Positions 51,559 to 62,028 of a stretch of 64,000 bases of DNA are shown piece by piece. Position numbers and translations under genes: made by a program. The notes below the pieces were generated by a model. The model was not told the DNA's origin. It saw nothing but the letters and a program-made list of their open reading frames with translations, and searched no databases. Position 1 is the stretch's first letter. Each line of letters starts with the position of its first letter. The stretch is taken from assembly GCF_001927245.1 (NCBI RefSeq), contig NZ_MJUX01000001.1, positions 1,116,001 through 1,180,000 of the forward strand, given 5' to 3'. Origin of the DNA: Acuticoccus yangtzensis (GTDB taxonomy: Bacteria > Pseudomonadota > Alphaproteobacteria > Rhizobiales > Amorphaceae).

Positions 51559-52952
51559 GCGGTCACCGCGCGGGCCCGCTCGAGGACGATGGCCGCGACG
51601 GCGGCGACGTCGGCGGCGACTTTGGTGGAGCGTTCTGGGTCGGTCATGACTTTTTCCAGCCGTTCGGGCTGCACGGGGCGGCGCCCGCATCCGGCTTCCA
51701 CCGCATCCGGGAACTTGGCCGGGTGGGCGGTCGACAGGGTGACGATGGGGGTGCCGGCCGGAAGGTCAGCCTCGGCCGCCGCCTTCAGCCCGACCGCGGT
51801 GTGCGGGTCGACGATGAGGCCGGTCTCGGCGTAGGTGCGGCCGATCTGGCGGCGGGTGTCCTCGTCGTCGGCGCGGCCTGAAGCGAAGAGGGTCTTCATC
51901 TCGGCGAGTTCGGCCTCGGTCAGCGCGAAGCCGGTGCGCGGGTCGGCCATCCGCTCGGCGATCGACGCGGCGTTGCGGCCGGAAAGGTCGAACACCAGCC
52001 GCTCGAAGTTGGAGGACACCTGAATGTCCATCGACGGCGAGGTCGACGGCGAGACCGTGCCCGGAACGTAGCGGCCGGTACGCGAGGCGCGGTCCAGAAT
52101 GTCGTTCTGGTTCGTGGCGATGATCAGCTTCTCGATCGGCAGGCCCATCTTGTGGGCGACGTAGCCGGCGAGGATGTCGCCGAAATTGCCCGTCGGCACC
52201 GAGAAGGCGACCTTGCGCTGCGGTCCGCCCAGCGCCAGGGCGGCGAAGAGATAGTAGGTGATCTGCGCCGCGACACGGGCCCAGTTGATCGAGTTCACGC
52301 CCGACATCGCCACCTTCTCGTTGAAGGCGCGGTCGACGAACAGCGCTTTGACGATGCGCTGGCAGTCGTCGAAATCGCCCGCGACGGCGAGGGTGTGGAT
52401 GTTGTCGTCGGCGATCGTCGTCATCTGCCGGCGCTGCACGTCGGACACGCGCCCGTCCGGGTAGAGGATGAAGACGTCGATGTTGGCGGCGCCGCGGAAG
52501 GCTTCGGCGGCGGCGGCGCCCGTGTCGCCCGACGTCGCGGTGACGATGGTCGCCCGGCGGCCGCGCTCCTTCAGGATGCGGTCCATCAGCCGCGCCAGCG
52601 TCTGCATGGCGACGTCCTTGAAGGCGAGCGTGGGGCCGTGGAACAGCTCCATGATAAAGTGATCCGGCCCAACCTGGACGAGAGGCGTGCGCGCGATGTG
52701 GGTGAAGCTGCCCATCGCAGCGTCGATATCGGCTTTGAGGGCGACTTCGGGAAGTTCACCCGCGGCGAAGCGGGAGAGGACCGTATAGGCCATCGCCTCG
52801 AACGGGCGGCCGACGAGGGACGCCAGGGTCTCCTGGCTGAGGACGGGATAGGTCTCGGGCACGAAAAGCCCGCCATCGGGGGCGAGGCCCGCCAGCGTCG
52901 CGTCGCAAAAGCCCAGCGGCTGTGCGCCGCCCCTCGTCGAGATATACTGCAC
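51555..52952 (-). CDS. threonine synthase thrC: Threonine synthase
   Basis: PLP enzyme that makes threonine from O-phosphohomoserine. The 465 residues start at a GTG (VQYISTRGGAQ), with GGGGGGAAC upstream; a TTG seven codons earlier is less likely. The substrate loop and PLP lysine are in LFHGPTLAFKDVAMQ, and the phosphate loop in TATSGDTGAAAAEAF. The alphaproteobacterial class I type has an extra N-terminal domain, as here. First gene of a five-gene overlapping operon. Confidence 0.95.
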   Translation of the reverse strand: MQYISTRGGAQPLGFCDATLAGLAPDGGLFVPETYPVLSQETLASLVGRPFEAMAYTVLSRFAAGELPEVALKADIDAAMGSFTHIARTPLVQVGPDHFIMELFHGPTLAFKDVAMQTLARLMDRILKERGRRATIVTATSGDTGAAAAEAFRGAANIDVFILYPDGRVSDVQRRQMTTIADDNIHTLAVAGDFDDCQRIVKALFVDRAFNEKVAMSGVNSINWARVAAQITYYLFAALALGGPQRKVAFSVPTGNFGDILAGYVAHKMGLPIEKLIIATNQNDILDRASRTGRYVPGTVSPSTSPSMDIQVSSNFERLVFDLSGRNAASIAERMADPRTGFALTEAELAEMKTLFASGRADDEDTRRQIGRTYAETGLIVDPHTAVGLKAAAEADLPAGTPIVTLSTAHPAKFPDAVEAGCGRRPVQPERLEKVMTDPERSTKVAADVAAVAAIVLERARAVTA

Positions 52953-53105
52953 CCGGAACCGTTCCCCCCGCAAAAGGTCAGTCTCAGAAGACCTTCCGGC
53001 GACGTTCTGTCAACTCACCCCCCGATCTGCCGATGCCACAGCCACGGGTGTCCGGCGGCGTGCGCCGGGGCATGAACCGTCGGCCAGCGTCAAGACGCCT
53101 CGTGA

Positions 53106-53696
53106 TCAGGCGTGGCCGGCCGCCGACGAAAGGAGCTGCGGGTCGAAGCCGAGCTTCTTCATCGCGCGCTCATATTTGCTGGTCACGTCGAGGTCGAAGA
53201 GAAGATCGTGATCCGCGGCGCAGTGGAGCCAGCCGTTGGAGGCGATCTCCTGCTCGAGCTGGCCGGGCGCCCACCCCGCATAGCCGAGGGCGAGGAGCGC
53301 CTGGCTCGGCCCCGATCCATGGGCGATGGCGCGCAGGATCTCCACCGTCGCGGTGAGGCAGACGTCCTCGCCGGCGACGAGGGTGGCCTCCTTCAGCATG
53401 AAGTCGGACGTATGGAGGACGAAGCCGCGCCCGGTTTCCACCGGACCGCCGCTGTGGACGGCGACGTTGCGCGCGGCCTGCGGCAGGCGGATCATGTTTT
53501 CCTCGTCCACCACGCCGAGCTGGCTCAGGAGGTCCACGAAGGAGACGTTCTTGGCGGGCTTGTTGACGATGATGCCCATCGCCCCTTCCTCGGAATGGGC
53601 GCAGAGGAAGACGACCGCGCGCGCAAAACGCTCGTCACCGATCTGCGGCATCGCGATCAGGCATTGACCTTCGAGATAGCCCTCTATCTTGTCCAT
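53106..53696 (-). CDS. YqgE/AlgH family protein
   Basis: A 196-residue DUF179 protein, function unknown, widespread in proteobacteria. Family segments: [43 protein letters not shown] (in parts: [25 protein letters not shown]) and [25 protein letters not shown]-like [17 protein letters not shown]. The start MDKIEGY is preceded by GGGAGG. It precedes thrC on the same strand with a 153-bp gap, so it may be transcribed separately. Confidence 0.92.
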   Translation of the reverse strand: MDKIEGYLEGQCLIAMPQIGDERFARAVVFLCAHSEEGAMGIIVNKPAKNVSFVDLLSQLGVVDEENMIRLPQAARNVAVHSGGPVETGRGFVLHTSDFMLKEATLVAGEDVCLTATVEILRAIAHGSGPSQALLALGYAGWAPGQLEQEIASNGWLHCAADHDLLFDLDVTSKYERAMKKLGFDPQLLSSAAGHA

Positions 53697-53907
53697 CGGC
53701 TGGCCTCCCTGAGCTGCGCTCGATGAGAAGGTAGCACAGCAATTCGATCCATGAAGGCATGACGCGTGCCGCAAGCCACCTTTGTCATGCGGCGAAATTG
53801 CCCGCCCGGTCGAAGGGCCGTCGCAGCGATCGCCGCGGCCGGGGGGTGTGCGCGGCGTGGCGCGGGCCTATAGATGTCGTAACCACCACACGTCGGAGAC
53901 ATCGACC

Positions 53908-54393
53908 ATGACGATTGCCGTTGGCGACACGCTGCCTGCCGCCACCTTCAAGACCATGACCGCGGACGGCCCGTCCGAGGTGAGCACCGAAGAGCTGACC
54001 AAAGGCCGCAAGGTCGTCGTGTTCGGCGTTCCGGGTGCCTTCACCCCGACCTGCCACAACAACCACCTCCCCGGCTTCCTCACCAACTACGACGACATCA
54101 AGTCCAAGGGCGTCGACGAGATCGCCGTCGTGTCGGTCAACGACGTGTTCGTGATGAACGCCTGGACCAAGGCGACCGAGGCCGGCGGCAAGATCACCTT
54201 CCTCGCCGACGGGTCCGCCGCCTTCACCAAGGCCGTGGGCCTCGACCTCGACGCGTCGGGCATCGGCATGGGCATCCGCTCCAAGCGCTACGCGATGCTG
54301 GTGGAAGACGGCGTGGTGAAGGTCCTCAACATCGAGGACGCGCCGGGCAAGGCGGTGGAATCCTCCGCCGAAGAGCTGATGAAGAGCCTCTAA
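53908..54393 (+). CDS. Peroxiredoxin, Prx5 type
   Basis: A 161-residue thiol peroxidase. The peroxidatic cysteine is in PGAFTPTCHNNHLPGF (C49); no second cysteine is present, so it probably uses an outside thiol (glutathione or glutaredoxin). The pattern matches the AhpC/TSA Prx5-like group of proteobacteria. The start MTIAVGDTLP follows CGGAGAC. Likely role: detoxifying hydroperoxides in the cytosol. Confidence 0.94.
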   Translation: MTIAVGDTLPAATFKTMTADGPSEVSTEELTKGRKVVVFGVPGAFTPTCHNNHLPGFLTNYDDIKSKGVDEIAVVSVNDVFVMNAWTKATEAGGKITFLADGSAAFTKAVGLDLDASGIGMGIRSKRYAMLVEDGVVKVLNIEDAPGKAVESSAEELMKSL

Positions 54394-54403
54394 GAGGCGC
54401 GCG

Positions 54404-54437
54404 AAAGGCGGCCCGCTCCGGCGGGCGGGCCGCCTTT
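54404..54437 (+). terminator. Possible terminator after the peroxiredoxin gene
   Basis: A 13-bp perfect stem AAAGGCGGCCCGC / GCGGGCCGCCTTT with 8-nt loop, 10 bp after the stop. The T-run is only TTT, followed by CC. Confidence 0.55.
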
Positions 54438-54454
54438 CCATCCCTGGGGCAATC

Positions 54455-54546
54455 GGCGATCTACGCCTCGGGCGAGCGGCCATCTACGCCTCGGGCGAGC
54501 GGCCATCTACGCCTCGGGCGAGCGACCATCTAAGCCTGGGGCGAGC
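54455..54546. repeat. 23-bp tandem repeat, four units
   Basis: Four head-to-tail 23-bp units; the middle two (54478-54500 and 54501-54523) are identical and start GGCCATCTACGCC. The first and fourth differ at one and a few positions, and partial units flank them. It lies between the peroxiredoxin terminator and ileS. No spacers, so not CRISPR. Confidence 0.85.
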
Positions 54547-54686
54547 GGCGATCGACGGGAAAGGACACCACCGGGCTTGACAGGACGGGCAATATTCTCG
54601 TTCTGCCAACGATCCAAGATCGTGATCCCGCCTCGTCCGCCGTCTCTGGCGCGGGGTTTCCGCGCCCGACCAGAAAGCCCGTACCC

Positions 54687-57600
54687 ATGTCCGTCACCCC
54701 GTCCGAACCGGCCACCGAGACCCGCGACTATTCCAAGACGCTGTTTCTGCCTCAGACGGAGTTCCCGATGCGGGCCGGCCTTCCGAAGAAGGAGCCGGAA
54801 TGGCTCGCCAAGTGGAAGGAGATGGACCTTTATAAGAGCCTGCGCAAAGCCTCCGCGGGCCGCGAAAAATTCATCCTCCACGACGGCCCGCCCTACGCCA
54901 ACGGCAACATCCACATCGGCACCGCGCTCAACAAGATCCTGAAGGATTTCGTCGTGCGCTCGCACCAGATGGCGGGATACGACGCCAACTACGTGCCGGG
55001 CTGGGACTGCCACGGCCTGCCGATCGAATGGAAGATCGAGGAACAGTACCGCGCCAAGGGCAAGAACAAGGACGAGGTGCCGATCGTCCAGTTCCGCGCC
55101 GAATGCCGGGACTATGCGCGCCACTGGGTCGGCGTGCAGCGCGAGGAGTTCGAGCGGCTCGGCGTCGTCGGCGACTTCCCCGTCGACTGGGACGAGAACT
55201 TCTCCGCAGGCGTTCCCCAGTCCGGCCCCTACCTGACGATGAGCTACGCCGCCGAGGCCGAGATCGCGCGCGAGATCATGATCTTCGCTTCAACGGGCCA
55301 GCTTTATCGCGGCTCCAAGCCGGTGATGTGGTCGGTGGTCGAGCGCACGGCGCTGGCCGAGGCCGAGGTGGAATATTACGACTACCAGTCCGACACGATC
55401 ACCGTCGCCTTCCCGCTGACGAAGATCGCCGGGACCGGCGCCACGGCCGCCGGCGTCACCCCTGCGGCGGGCGGGATGATGGCGCACGAGATGCCGATGG
55501 ACGTCACCCACGCCGAAGCGCACGCCGCGGCGGGTGACCTCGAGGGCGCGTCGGTGGTGATCTGGACCACCACGCCCTGGACCATCCCCGGCAACCGCGC
55601 CGTTTCCTACGGCCCCACCATCGCCTACGGCCTCTACACCGTCACCGAGGCGGCCGAGGACAACTGGCTGAAGGCCGGAGCCCGGATCATCCTTGCCGAC
55701 ACCTTGGCGGACGAGGTGCTGAAATCCACCCGCGTCACCGGCTGGGAGCGGGTGCGCGACGTGACGGGGGCCGAGCTCTCCGGCTACCGCGCCAGCCATC
55801 CCTACGCCACGCTGGACGGGACGAACGGCTTCTACACCTTCCCCGTGCCGCTGCTGCCGGGCGACCACGTGACCGACGACGCGGGCACCGGCTTCGTCCA
55901 CACGGCGCCCGGCCACGGCGTGGAGGACTTCGAGGCGTGGATGAACGCGCGGCGCGATCTCGAAGCCGCCGGCATCAACCCCGCGATCCCCTACACCGTC
56001 GGCCCGGACGGCCTCTACACCAAGGACGCGCCGGGCTTCGAGGGCCTCGCGGTCATCACCGACAAGGGTGAGAAGGGCAAAGCCAACCAGGCCAACATCG
56101 ACGCGCTGGTGGCGACCGGGGCGATCATCGCGCGCGGCCGGGTGAAGCACACCTATCCGCACTCCTGGCGCTCCAAGAAGCCGGTCATCTTCCGCAACAC
56201 GCCGCAATGGTTCATCGCCATGGACCGCGAGATCCCGGCGACGCCGTTCGCACCCGCCGGCGGCACCTTGCGCGAGCGCGCCGTGGCGGCCATCGACGAG
56301 ACCCAGTTCGTGCCGCCCGCCGGCCGCAACCGCCTGCGCGGCATGATCGAGAACCGGCCCGATTGGGTGGTGTCGCGGCAACGCGCCTGGGGCGTGCCGA
56401 TCACCGTCTTCGTCCACGCCGAGACGGGCGAGGTCCTGAAGGACGATGCGGTGAACGCCGCCATCGCCGCCGCCTTCGAGGCGGAGGGCGCGGACGCCTG
56501 GTTCGCGGACGGCGCCAAGGAGCGCTTCCTCGCCGGCCGCGCCGACGCCGACCAATGGCAGATGGTCACCGACATTCTCGACGTGTGGTTCGATTCAGGC
56601 TCCACGCACGCCTTCTGCCTCGCCAAGCGCGCCGACCTCCAGTGGCCGGCCGACGTCTATCTGGAAGGCTCCGACCAGCACCGCGGCTGGTTTCACTCCT
56701 CGCTCTTGGAAAGCTGCGGCACCCGCGGCCGTGCGCCCTACAAGACCGTCATCACCCACGGCTTCACCATGGCCGAGGACGGGCGCAAGATGTCCAAATC
56801 GCTGGGCAACACGATCGCCCCGCAGGACATCATCAAGGAGTTCGGCGCCGACATCCTGCGCCTGTGGGTGGCGAGCCAGGACTATTCGGACGACCAGCGC
56901 ATCGGCAAGGAGATCATGAAGGGCGTCGCCGACGCCTACCGCAAGCTGCGCAACTCCATCCGCTGGATGCTGGGCACCCTCGCCCACGCCGACGATGCCC
57001 CGGTGGACCTCGCCGCGGCGCCCGAGCTGGAGCGGCTGATGCTCCACCGGCTCGCGGTGCTGGACGCGGACATCAAGGACGCCTACCGCCGCTTCGACTA
57101 CAGCCACGTCGCCCACACGCTGATGACCTTCGCCAACGTGGAGCTGTCGGCCTTCTACTTCGACATCCGCAAGGACGCGCTCTATTGCGACGCGCCGTCC
57201 TCGCCGCGCCGCCGTGCCGCGCTCGCCGTGGTCGACAAGCTGTTCGACGCGATCGTCACCTGGATGGCGCCGATCCTGCCCTTCACGATGGAAGAAAGCT
57301 GGACCTCGCGCGGCCACGAGGGCTCGGTCCACATGGAGACCTACTTCACCGCCGATCCCGCCTGGCGCGACGATGCGCTGGCGGCGCGCTGGGAGAAGGT
57401 GCGCCGCGTGCGCCGCGTCGTCACCGGCGCGCTGGAGGTGGAGCGGCGCGAGAAGCGCATCGGCTCCTCGCTGGAGGCGCATCCGGTCGTGACGATCGCC
57501 GACGACGAGCTGCGCGCCGCGGTCGAGGCGGTGGACTTCGCCGACGTCGTCATCGCCTCCGCGGTGACGATAAAGGGTGGCGCGGCGGACGAGAGCGCCT

Positions 57601-57767
57601 TCACTCTTCCCGAGGTGCCGGGCGTTTCCGTCACCGTGGGCCTCGCCGAAGGCCGCCGCTGCGCCCGCTCGTGGAAGGTGCTGCCGGACGTCGGCGCCGA
57701 CCCGCGCTACCCGGACCTTTCGCCGCGCGACGCCGCGGCGATGGCCGAGATCGAAGCCGCCGCGTAA
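54687..57767 (+). CDS. ileS: Isoleucine--tRNA ligase
   Basis: Class I tRNA synthetase, 1026 residues. HIGH motif reads HIGT in [15 protein letters not shown] (residues 76-79), KMSKS motif is [11 protein letters not shown], and the editing domain has [14 protein letters not shown] and [16 protein letters not shown]. An insert of about 40 residues ([19 protein letters not shown]...) in the editing domain is Ala/Gly-rich. The C-terminal zinc finger is reduced: [12 protein letters not shown] keeps one cysteine, and LSPRDAAAM replaces the second pair. lspA follows 11 bp later. Confidence 0.96.
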   Translation: MSVTPSEPATETRDYSKTLFLPQTEFPMRAGLPKKEPEWLAKWKEMDLYKSLRKASAGREKFILHDGPPYANGNIHIGTALNKILKDFVVRSHQMAGYDANYVPGWDCHGLPIEWKIEEQYRAKGKNKDEVPIVQFRAECRDYARHWVGVQREEFERLGVVGDFPVDWDENFSAGVPQSGPYLTMSYAAEAEIAREIMIFASTGQLYRGSKPVMWSVVERTALAEAEVEYYDYQSDTITVAFPLTKIAGTGATAAGVTPAAGGMMAHEMPMDVTHAEAHAAAGDLEGASVVIWTTTPWTIPGNRAVSYGPTIAYGLYTVTEAAEDNWLKAGARIILADTLADEVLKSTRVTGWERVRDVTGAELSGYRASHPYATLDGTNGFYTFPVPLLPGDHVTDDAGTGFVHTAPGHGVEDFEAWMNARRDLEAAGINPAIPYTVGPDGLYTKDAPGFEGLAVITDKGEKGKANQANIDALVATGAIIARGRVKHTYPHSWRSKKPVIFRNTPQWFIAMDREIPATPFAPAGGTLRERAVAAIDETQFVPPAGRNRLRGMIENRPDWVVSRQRAWGVPITVFVHAETGEVLKDDAVNAAIAAAFEAEGADAWFADGAKERFLAGRADADQWQMVTDILDVWFDSGSTHAFCLAKRADLQWPADVYLEGSDQHRGWFHSSLLESCGTRGRAPYKTVITHGFTMAEDGRKMSKSLGNTIAPQDIIKEFGADILRLWVASQDYSDDQRIGKEIMKGVADAYRKLRNSIRWMLGTLAHADDAPVDLAAAPELERLMLHRLAVLDADIKDAYRRFDYSHVAHTLMTFANVELSAFYFDIRKDALYCDAPSSPRRRAALAVVDKLFDAIVTWMAPILPFTMEESWTSRGHEGSVHMETYFTADPAWRDDALAARWEKVRRVRRVVTGALEVERREKRIGSSLEAHPVVTIADDELRAAVEAVDFADVVIASAVTIKGGAADESAFTLPEVPGVSVTVGLAEGRRCARSWKVLPDVGADPRYPDLSPRDAAAMAEIEAAA

Positions 57768-57778
57768 GACCCGTCGGC

Positions 57779-58306
57779 ATGACGATCGACACGCCCCGCG
57801 CGGCGACCCCGTGGACCGGGCGCACCGCCGCGCTCATCCTCACCCTCGCCCTCTTCGTCGCCGACCAGGCGACGAAGCTCTGGGTGCTGTCGCTCGATTT
57901 TTCGGCCGGGCCGATCACCGTCGCCCCCTTCGCCGACATCACCCTGGTGATGAACCGGGGCATCAGCTACGGCCTGCTGCAGCAGGACGGGCACGGGCGC
58001 TGGCTCCTCGTCGCCTTCACCCTCGCGGCGACGGCGGCGCTGTCGGTCTGGCTCTGGCGCGCCAAGCTCGGCCTCACGCGGATCGCCCTCGCCTTCATCA
58101 TCGGCGGCGCGGTGGGCAACCTCGTCGACCGGGTGCTCTACGGCGCGGTGGTGGACTTCGTGCACCTCTATTGGGGCGCCTGGTCGTGGTACATCTTCAA
58201 CGTGGCGGATGCGGCCATCGTCGTCGGCGTGGCGCTGCTGCTGGTCGAGAGCCTGACCGGCGGCGACGGCCGCCGCTCCCGCCGCGGCGAGACCACCAAC
58301 GGTTAA
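57779..58306 (+). CDS. lspA: Lipoprotein signal peptidase (signal peptidase II)
   Basis: Membrane aspartyl protease that removes lipoprotein signal peptides. The 175-residue chain has four membrane helices. The conserved D1 region is ADQATKLWVL, the NRGISYGLL region matches the N-R-G-x-A/S-F/Y motif, and the catalytic aspartates are in VVDFVHLYW and FNVADAAIV. ileS-lspA is a common gene pair. A lipoprotein gene follows. Confidence 0.95.
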   Translation: MTIDTPRAATPWTGRTAALILTLALFVADQATKLWVLSLDFSAGPITVAPFADITLVMNRGISYGLLQQDGHGRWLLVAFTLAATAALSVWLWRAKLGLTRIALAFIIGGAVGNLVDRVLYGAVVDFVHLYWGAWSWYIFNVADAAIVVGVALLLVESLTGGDGRRSRRGETTNG

Positions 58307-58453
58307 CAGTTTCCTGCCAGTGTTGCCGCAAAGCCTCAGATCGGCGGTCTCGACACTGCGCCGGTCAGTGTGATCGCGGGCCCGGTTGACTTGGCGGCCC
58401 GGCTTCGCGATGGCTTCAGTTGGTGGTGTATCTGCCACAATGTGGAGAGTCCC

Positions 58454-59155
58454 ATGGTGCGTTCCGTCCTCATCGCGGCCTTCGTGGCTGTCGGCTTGTC
58501 CGGCTGCAACACGGCCTACAACTATTTCGAGGAAGAGCCGGACCCCACGGCGGAGGTCGAGCAGGGCAGCGTCTTCGGCATGTTGCTGACCCGCGGCGGC
58601 CTTGCCGAGCAGACCCGCTCGCCGGGCGACACCTACAAGCCCCGCGCCCCGCTGGCGATGCCGGGCTCCAGCGATCTGCCGCCCCCGTCCGACACGTCGT
58701 CGGCCGAAGCCGCGGTGAATTTCCCCAAGGACCACGACGTCGAAGCCCGTGAGGCCAAGCGCGCCCAATACGAGCAGGCGGCAGCGCTCGACGCCGCCGC
58801 GACCGCCCGCGGCGGCCGCTTCCTCCCCGGCGAGATGGACGACGGGCCGATGGCCCGCCAGGCCACCGTCGCCGACGAGCTCAGCCGCGTGGAAGATCCG
58901 GGCCGCAAATTGTCGCGCGAGGAAATGAAGGTCACCATCCGCGGCCGCTCGATGCGCAACGTGATGCTGAACGAGGACGGCACGGCCGCCCCGCGCACCT
59001 CGCTCATCCAGCCGCCGACCGCCTATCGCACCCCGTCCGAGACCGCCGCGCTTCCCGAGAAGCGGGACATCGAGAACTCGGAATGGATGAAAAAAGAGAT
59101 GTATAAGAACGCCAAGCAGGTGGACCCCAGCGCCCGCGTCATGCCGAAGCAGTGA
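58454..59155 (+). CDS. Lipoprotein, DUF3035-like
   Basis: A 233-residue lipoprotein: signal peptide MVRSVLIAAFVAVGLSGC with lipobox LSGC (lipidated Cys18), then a Pro/Ala/Asp-rich, probably extended mature part with YKPRAPLAMPGSSDLPPP. That pattern resembles DUF3035 (BamF-type) lipoproteins, which in alphaproteobacteria lie between lspA and M16 peptidases, as here. This is a by-eye match from position and composition. The C terminus is charged with few hydrophobic stretches. Confidence 0.7.
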   Translation: MVRSVLIAAFVAVGLSGCNTAYNYFEEEPDPTAEVEQGSVFGMLLTRGGLAEQTRSPGDTYKPRAPLAMPGSSDLPPPSDTSSAEAAVNFPKDHDVEAREAKRAQYEQAAALDAAATARGGRFLPGEMDDGPMARQATVADELSRVEDPGRKLSREEMKVTIRGRSMRNVMLNEDGTAAPRTSLIQPPTAYRTPSETAALPEKRDIENSEWMKKEMYKNAKQVDPSARVMPKQ

Positions 59156-59235
59156 CCGCGTTACAAAATCTTCAGTGGTAACCGGCGCGCGTGAGGCGTA
59201 CCTCCCTGTCATGAGTAGTGATAGGGTTTCTCCGC

Positions 59236-60654
59236 ATGACGTTCCGAACGATCGTAGCCGCGGCAGCCGCCGCGGCCATGTTGTCGCTCCCCGCAAAGGC
59301 TGAGCCCGTGGATCTCGGCAACGTTTCCATCGCCCCCGATACGACCACCTTCACGCTGGACAACGGCCTCGAAGTCGTCGTCATTCCCGACCGCCGCGCG
59401 CCGATCGTCACGCACATGATCTGGTACCGGCTCGGCTCGGCGGACGAGCCGGCGGGCAAGTCCGGCATCGCCCACTACCTCGAACACCTGATGTTCAAGG
59501 GCACCGAGGCGCACCCCGGCAACACCTTCTCGACCACCGTGGCACGGCTCGGCGGGCGCGAGAACGCCTTCACCTCGAACGACTACACCGCCTATTTCCA
59601 GCAGGTCGCCAAGGAGCATCTGCCGGACATGATGGCCTTCGAGGCCGACCGCATGCGCGGCCTGCAGCTCACCGAAGAGGTGTCCGCGCCCGAGCTCCAG
59701 GTGATCCTGGAAGAGCGGCGCATGCGCGTCGACACCCAGCCCTCCGCCGAACTCGGCGAGGCGGTGGACGCCGCCCTCTACATCAACCATCCCTATGGCG
59801 ACCCGGTGATCGGCTGGCCGGACGAGGTGGCAGCCCTCACCCACGAGGACGCGCTCAGCTTCTACCGCAACTATTATCGCCCGGGCGCGGCGATCCTCGT
59901 CATCGCCGGTGACGTGACCGAGGCGGAGATCCGCGACCTCGCCGAGAAGACCTACGGCCAGATCCCCGACGATCTCGGCCCCTTCACCCGCGCCCGCCCG
60001 CCGATTCAGAAGCTGCGTGCCGAGCGCACGGTGGAGCTGAAGGACCCGCGCGTGCAGCAGCGTTCCACGCAGATCTCGTGGATCGTGCCGAGCTACACCA
60101 CCGCCGAGCCGGGCGAGGGTGAAGCGCTCGACGTCCTGGGCGAGGTTCTGGGCGGCAACAACACGAGCCGCATTTACACCGCCCTCGTGCGCGAGGAAGG
60201 CCTCGCCACCAGCGCAGGCGCCTACTACCAGTCCTCCGCCGTCGACGATACGCGCTTCGTCTTCTACGCCACGCCGGCCGACGGGGCCGAGCTTCCGGCG
60301 ATCGAGGCGCGGGCGCGCGAGATCATCGCCGACGTGGCGCGGGACGGCATCACCGCCGAGGAGCTGCGCCGCGCCAAGACGAACCTGTTGTCCTCGGTGA
60401 TTTTCGCGCAGGACAACCAGTCGTCTCTGGCACGCATCTTCGGCGCGGCGATCGCCACCGGCTCCACGGTGGACGACATCAAAGCCTGGCCGCAGCGCAT
60501 CGCCAGCGTGACCGCCGAACAGGTCCAGGCGGCGGCGCAGACCTATCTGGCCGGCAAGGCCGCGGTCACCGGGCGCCTGCTGACCGCGTCCGCCGAGGAC
60601 GCCTCCCAAGAGGCGCCCGACGTGGACGCCCCCGCCCCCGCCGCAGTCCAGTAA
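59236..60654 (+). CDS. M16 family zinc metallopeptidase, exported, active type
   Basis: A 472-residue exported M16 peptidase. Signal peptide MTFRTIVAAAAAAAMLSLPAKA, then the mature N terminus EPVDLGNVSIAPDTTTFTLDNGLEVVVIPD (in parts). The active H-x-x-E-H motif is SGIAHYLEHLMFKGT, and the distal glutamate region is EAVDAALYINHPYG-like following LQVILEERRMR. A GTG six codons earlier could start it but the ATG fits the signal peptide. It pairs with the next gene, which lacks the zinc motif. Confidence 0.94.
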   Translation: MTFRTIVAAAAAAAMLSLPAKAEPVDLGNVSIAPDTTTFTLDNGLEVVVIPDRRAPIVTHMIWYRLGSADEPAGKSGIAHYLEHLMFKGTEAHPGNTFSTTVARLGGRENAFTSNDYTAYFQQVAKEHLPDMMAFEADRMRGLQLTEEVSAPELQVILEERRMRVDTQPSAELGEAVDAALYINHPYGDPVIGWPDEVAALTHEDALSFYRNYYRPGAAILVIAGDVTEAEIRDLAEKTYGQIPDDLGPFTRARPPIQKLRAERTVELKDPRVQQRSTQISWIVPSYTTAEPGEGEALDVLGEVLGGNNTSRIYTALVREEGLATSAGAYYQSSAVDDTRFVFYATPADGAELPAIEARAREIIADVARDGITAEELRRAKTNLLSSVIFAQDNQSSLARIFGAAIATGSTVDDIKAWPQRIASVTAEQVQAAAQTYLAGKAAVTGRLLTASAEDASQEAPDVDAPAPAAVQ

Positions 60655-60667
60655 GGCGGGGTCCATC

Positions 60668-61972
60668 ATGCGTCAGCTCATCCGTACCGTTGCCGCCTTC
60701 GGCTTTTTGACCGCCACAATTGGGAGCGCGAGCGCCATCGACATTCAGGAAGTGACCAGCCCCGGCGGCATCAAGGCGTGGCTGGTGTCCGATTCCACGG
60801 TCCCGCTGGTCGCCGTCGATTTCGCCTTCGCCGGCGCCGGCAGCTCGCAGGACCCGGACGACAAAACCGGCCGCGCCAACCTCCTCTCCGCCATGCTGGA
60901 CGAGGGCGCCGCCGACTATGACAGCGTCGCCTTCCAGACCGCGCTGCGCGACAATGCGGTGAGGCTCTCCTTCGACCCCAGCCGCGACCAGTTCTACGGC
61001 GACATGCGCGTCATCTCCGCCAATCTGGAGCGCGGCTTCGACCTCCTCGCCCTCGCCCTCAACGAACCGCGGTTCGAGGACGAGGCGATGCGGCGCATGC
61101 AGGCGTCCATCATCGCCAGCCTGCGGCGCGAGCAGACCGACCCCGATTCCATCGCCGGCCGGCTCTGGTCCCGCACCGCCTTCCCGGACCACCCCTATGG
61201 GCGGCCCGCCAACGGCACCCCGGAATCGATCGCCGCGATGACGCGCGAGGATCTCGAGGCCGCGCTCACCGGCTTCGGCAAGGACAATCTCGTCATCTCC
61301 GTGGTGGGCGACGTGGACGCTGAGACGCTGGGTCCGCTCCTCGACCGCGCCTTCGGTGGCTTGCCGGACACCGCGACACTGACCCCGGTTCCGGAGGTCG
61401 AGGCGGCGACGGACCAGACCGCGAGCGAAGTCATCGCCACGCCGCAGACGTCGATCCGCTTCGGCGGGCCGGGCATTGCGCGCAAGGACGAGGATTTCAT
61501 CCCCGCCTACGTGATGAACCACATCCTGGGCGGCGGCTCCTTCTCGTCCTGGCTGTTCGAGGAGGTGCGCGAGAAACGCGGCCTCGCCTACTCGGTCTAT
61601 TCCTACGTGGCTCCGTTCGACCACACCGCGATCTTCGGCGGCGGCACGGCGACCCGCAACGACCGGGCGATGGAAGCGGTGGAGGTGATCATGGCGCAGC
61701 TCCAGCGGATGGCCACCGAAGGGCCGACCGAAGCCGAGCTCGACGACGCCAAGGCTTATCTCACCGGCTCCTATGCGCTACGCTTCGGCTCGTCCAACTC
61801 CACCGCGCGGCAACTTTTGGCCATCCAGCTCGAAGAACTCGGCAAGGACTATATCGACCGGCGTAACAGTTTGATCGAAGCTGTGACTTTGGCCGATGTC
61901 CGCCGGGCCGCCGCCCGGATTCTGGGGGAAGGCAAGCCCACGGTCGCCGTCGTCGGCGCCCCGGCCGAATAA
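60668..61972 (+). CDS. M16 family protein, zinc motif lost (non-catalytic partner)
   Basis: A 434-residue M16 homologue with a signal peptide (MRQLIRTVAAFGFLTATIGSASA). Where the active protein has H-x-x-E-H, this one reads TGRANLLSAMLDEGAADYDS, so zinc binding is lost. It keeps the fold and the RPANGTPESIAAM and EVREKRGLAYSVYSYV segments. In bacteria such pairs form active/inactive heterodimers in the periplasm. It starts 13 bp after the active gene. Confidence 0.93.
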   Translation: MRQLIRTVAAFGFLTATIGSASAIDIQEVTSPGGIKAWLVSDSTVPLVAVDFAFAGAGSSQDPDDKTGRANLLSAMLDEGAADYDSVAFQTALRDNAVRLSFDPSRDQFYGDMRVISANLERGFDLLALALNEPRFEDEAMRRMQASIIASLRREQTDPDSIAGRLWSRTAFPDHPYGRPANGTPESIAAMTREDLEAALTGFGKDNLVISVVGDVDAETLGPLLDRAFGGLPDTATLTPVPEVEAATDQTASEVIATPQTSIRFGGPGIARKDEDFIPAYVMNHILGGGSFSSWLFEEVREKRGLAYSVYSYVAPFDHTAIFGGGTATRNDRAMEAVEVIMAQLQRMATEGPTEAELDDAKAYLTGSYALRFGSSNSTARQLLAIQLEELGKDYIDRRNSLIEAVTLADVRRAAARILGEGKPTVAVVGAPAE

Positions 61973-62028
61973 TCCGGCTCGACAGCGTTCCGCGGGTTGA
62001 TCTATCAAACGCTTGACCCGCGGCATAT

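Noticed and set aside
54455-54546. CRISPR array
   Set aside because: The 23-bp units are directly joined with no unique spacers, and there are no cas genes in the window.
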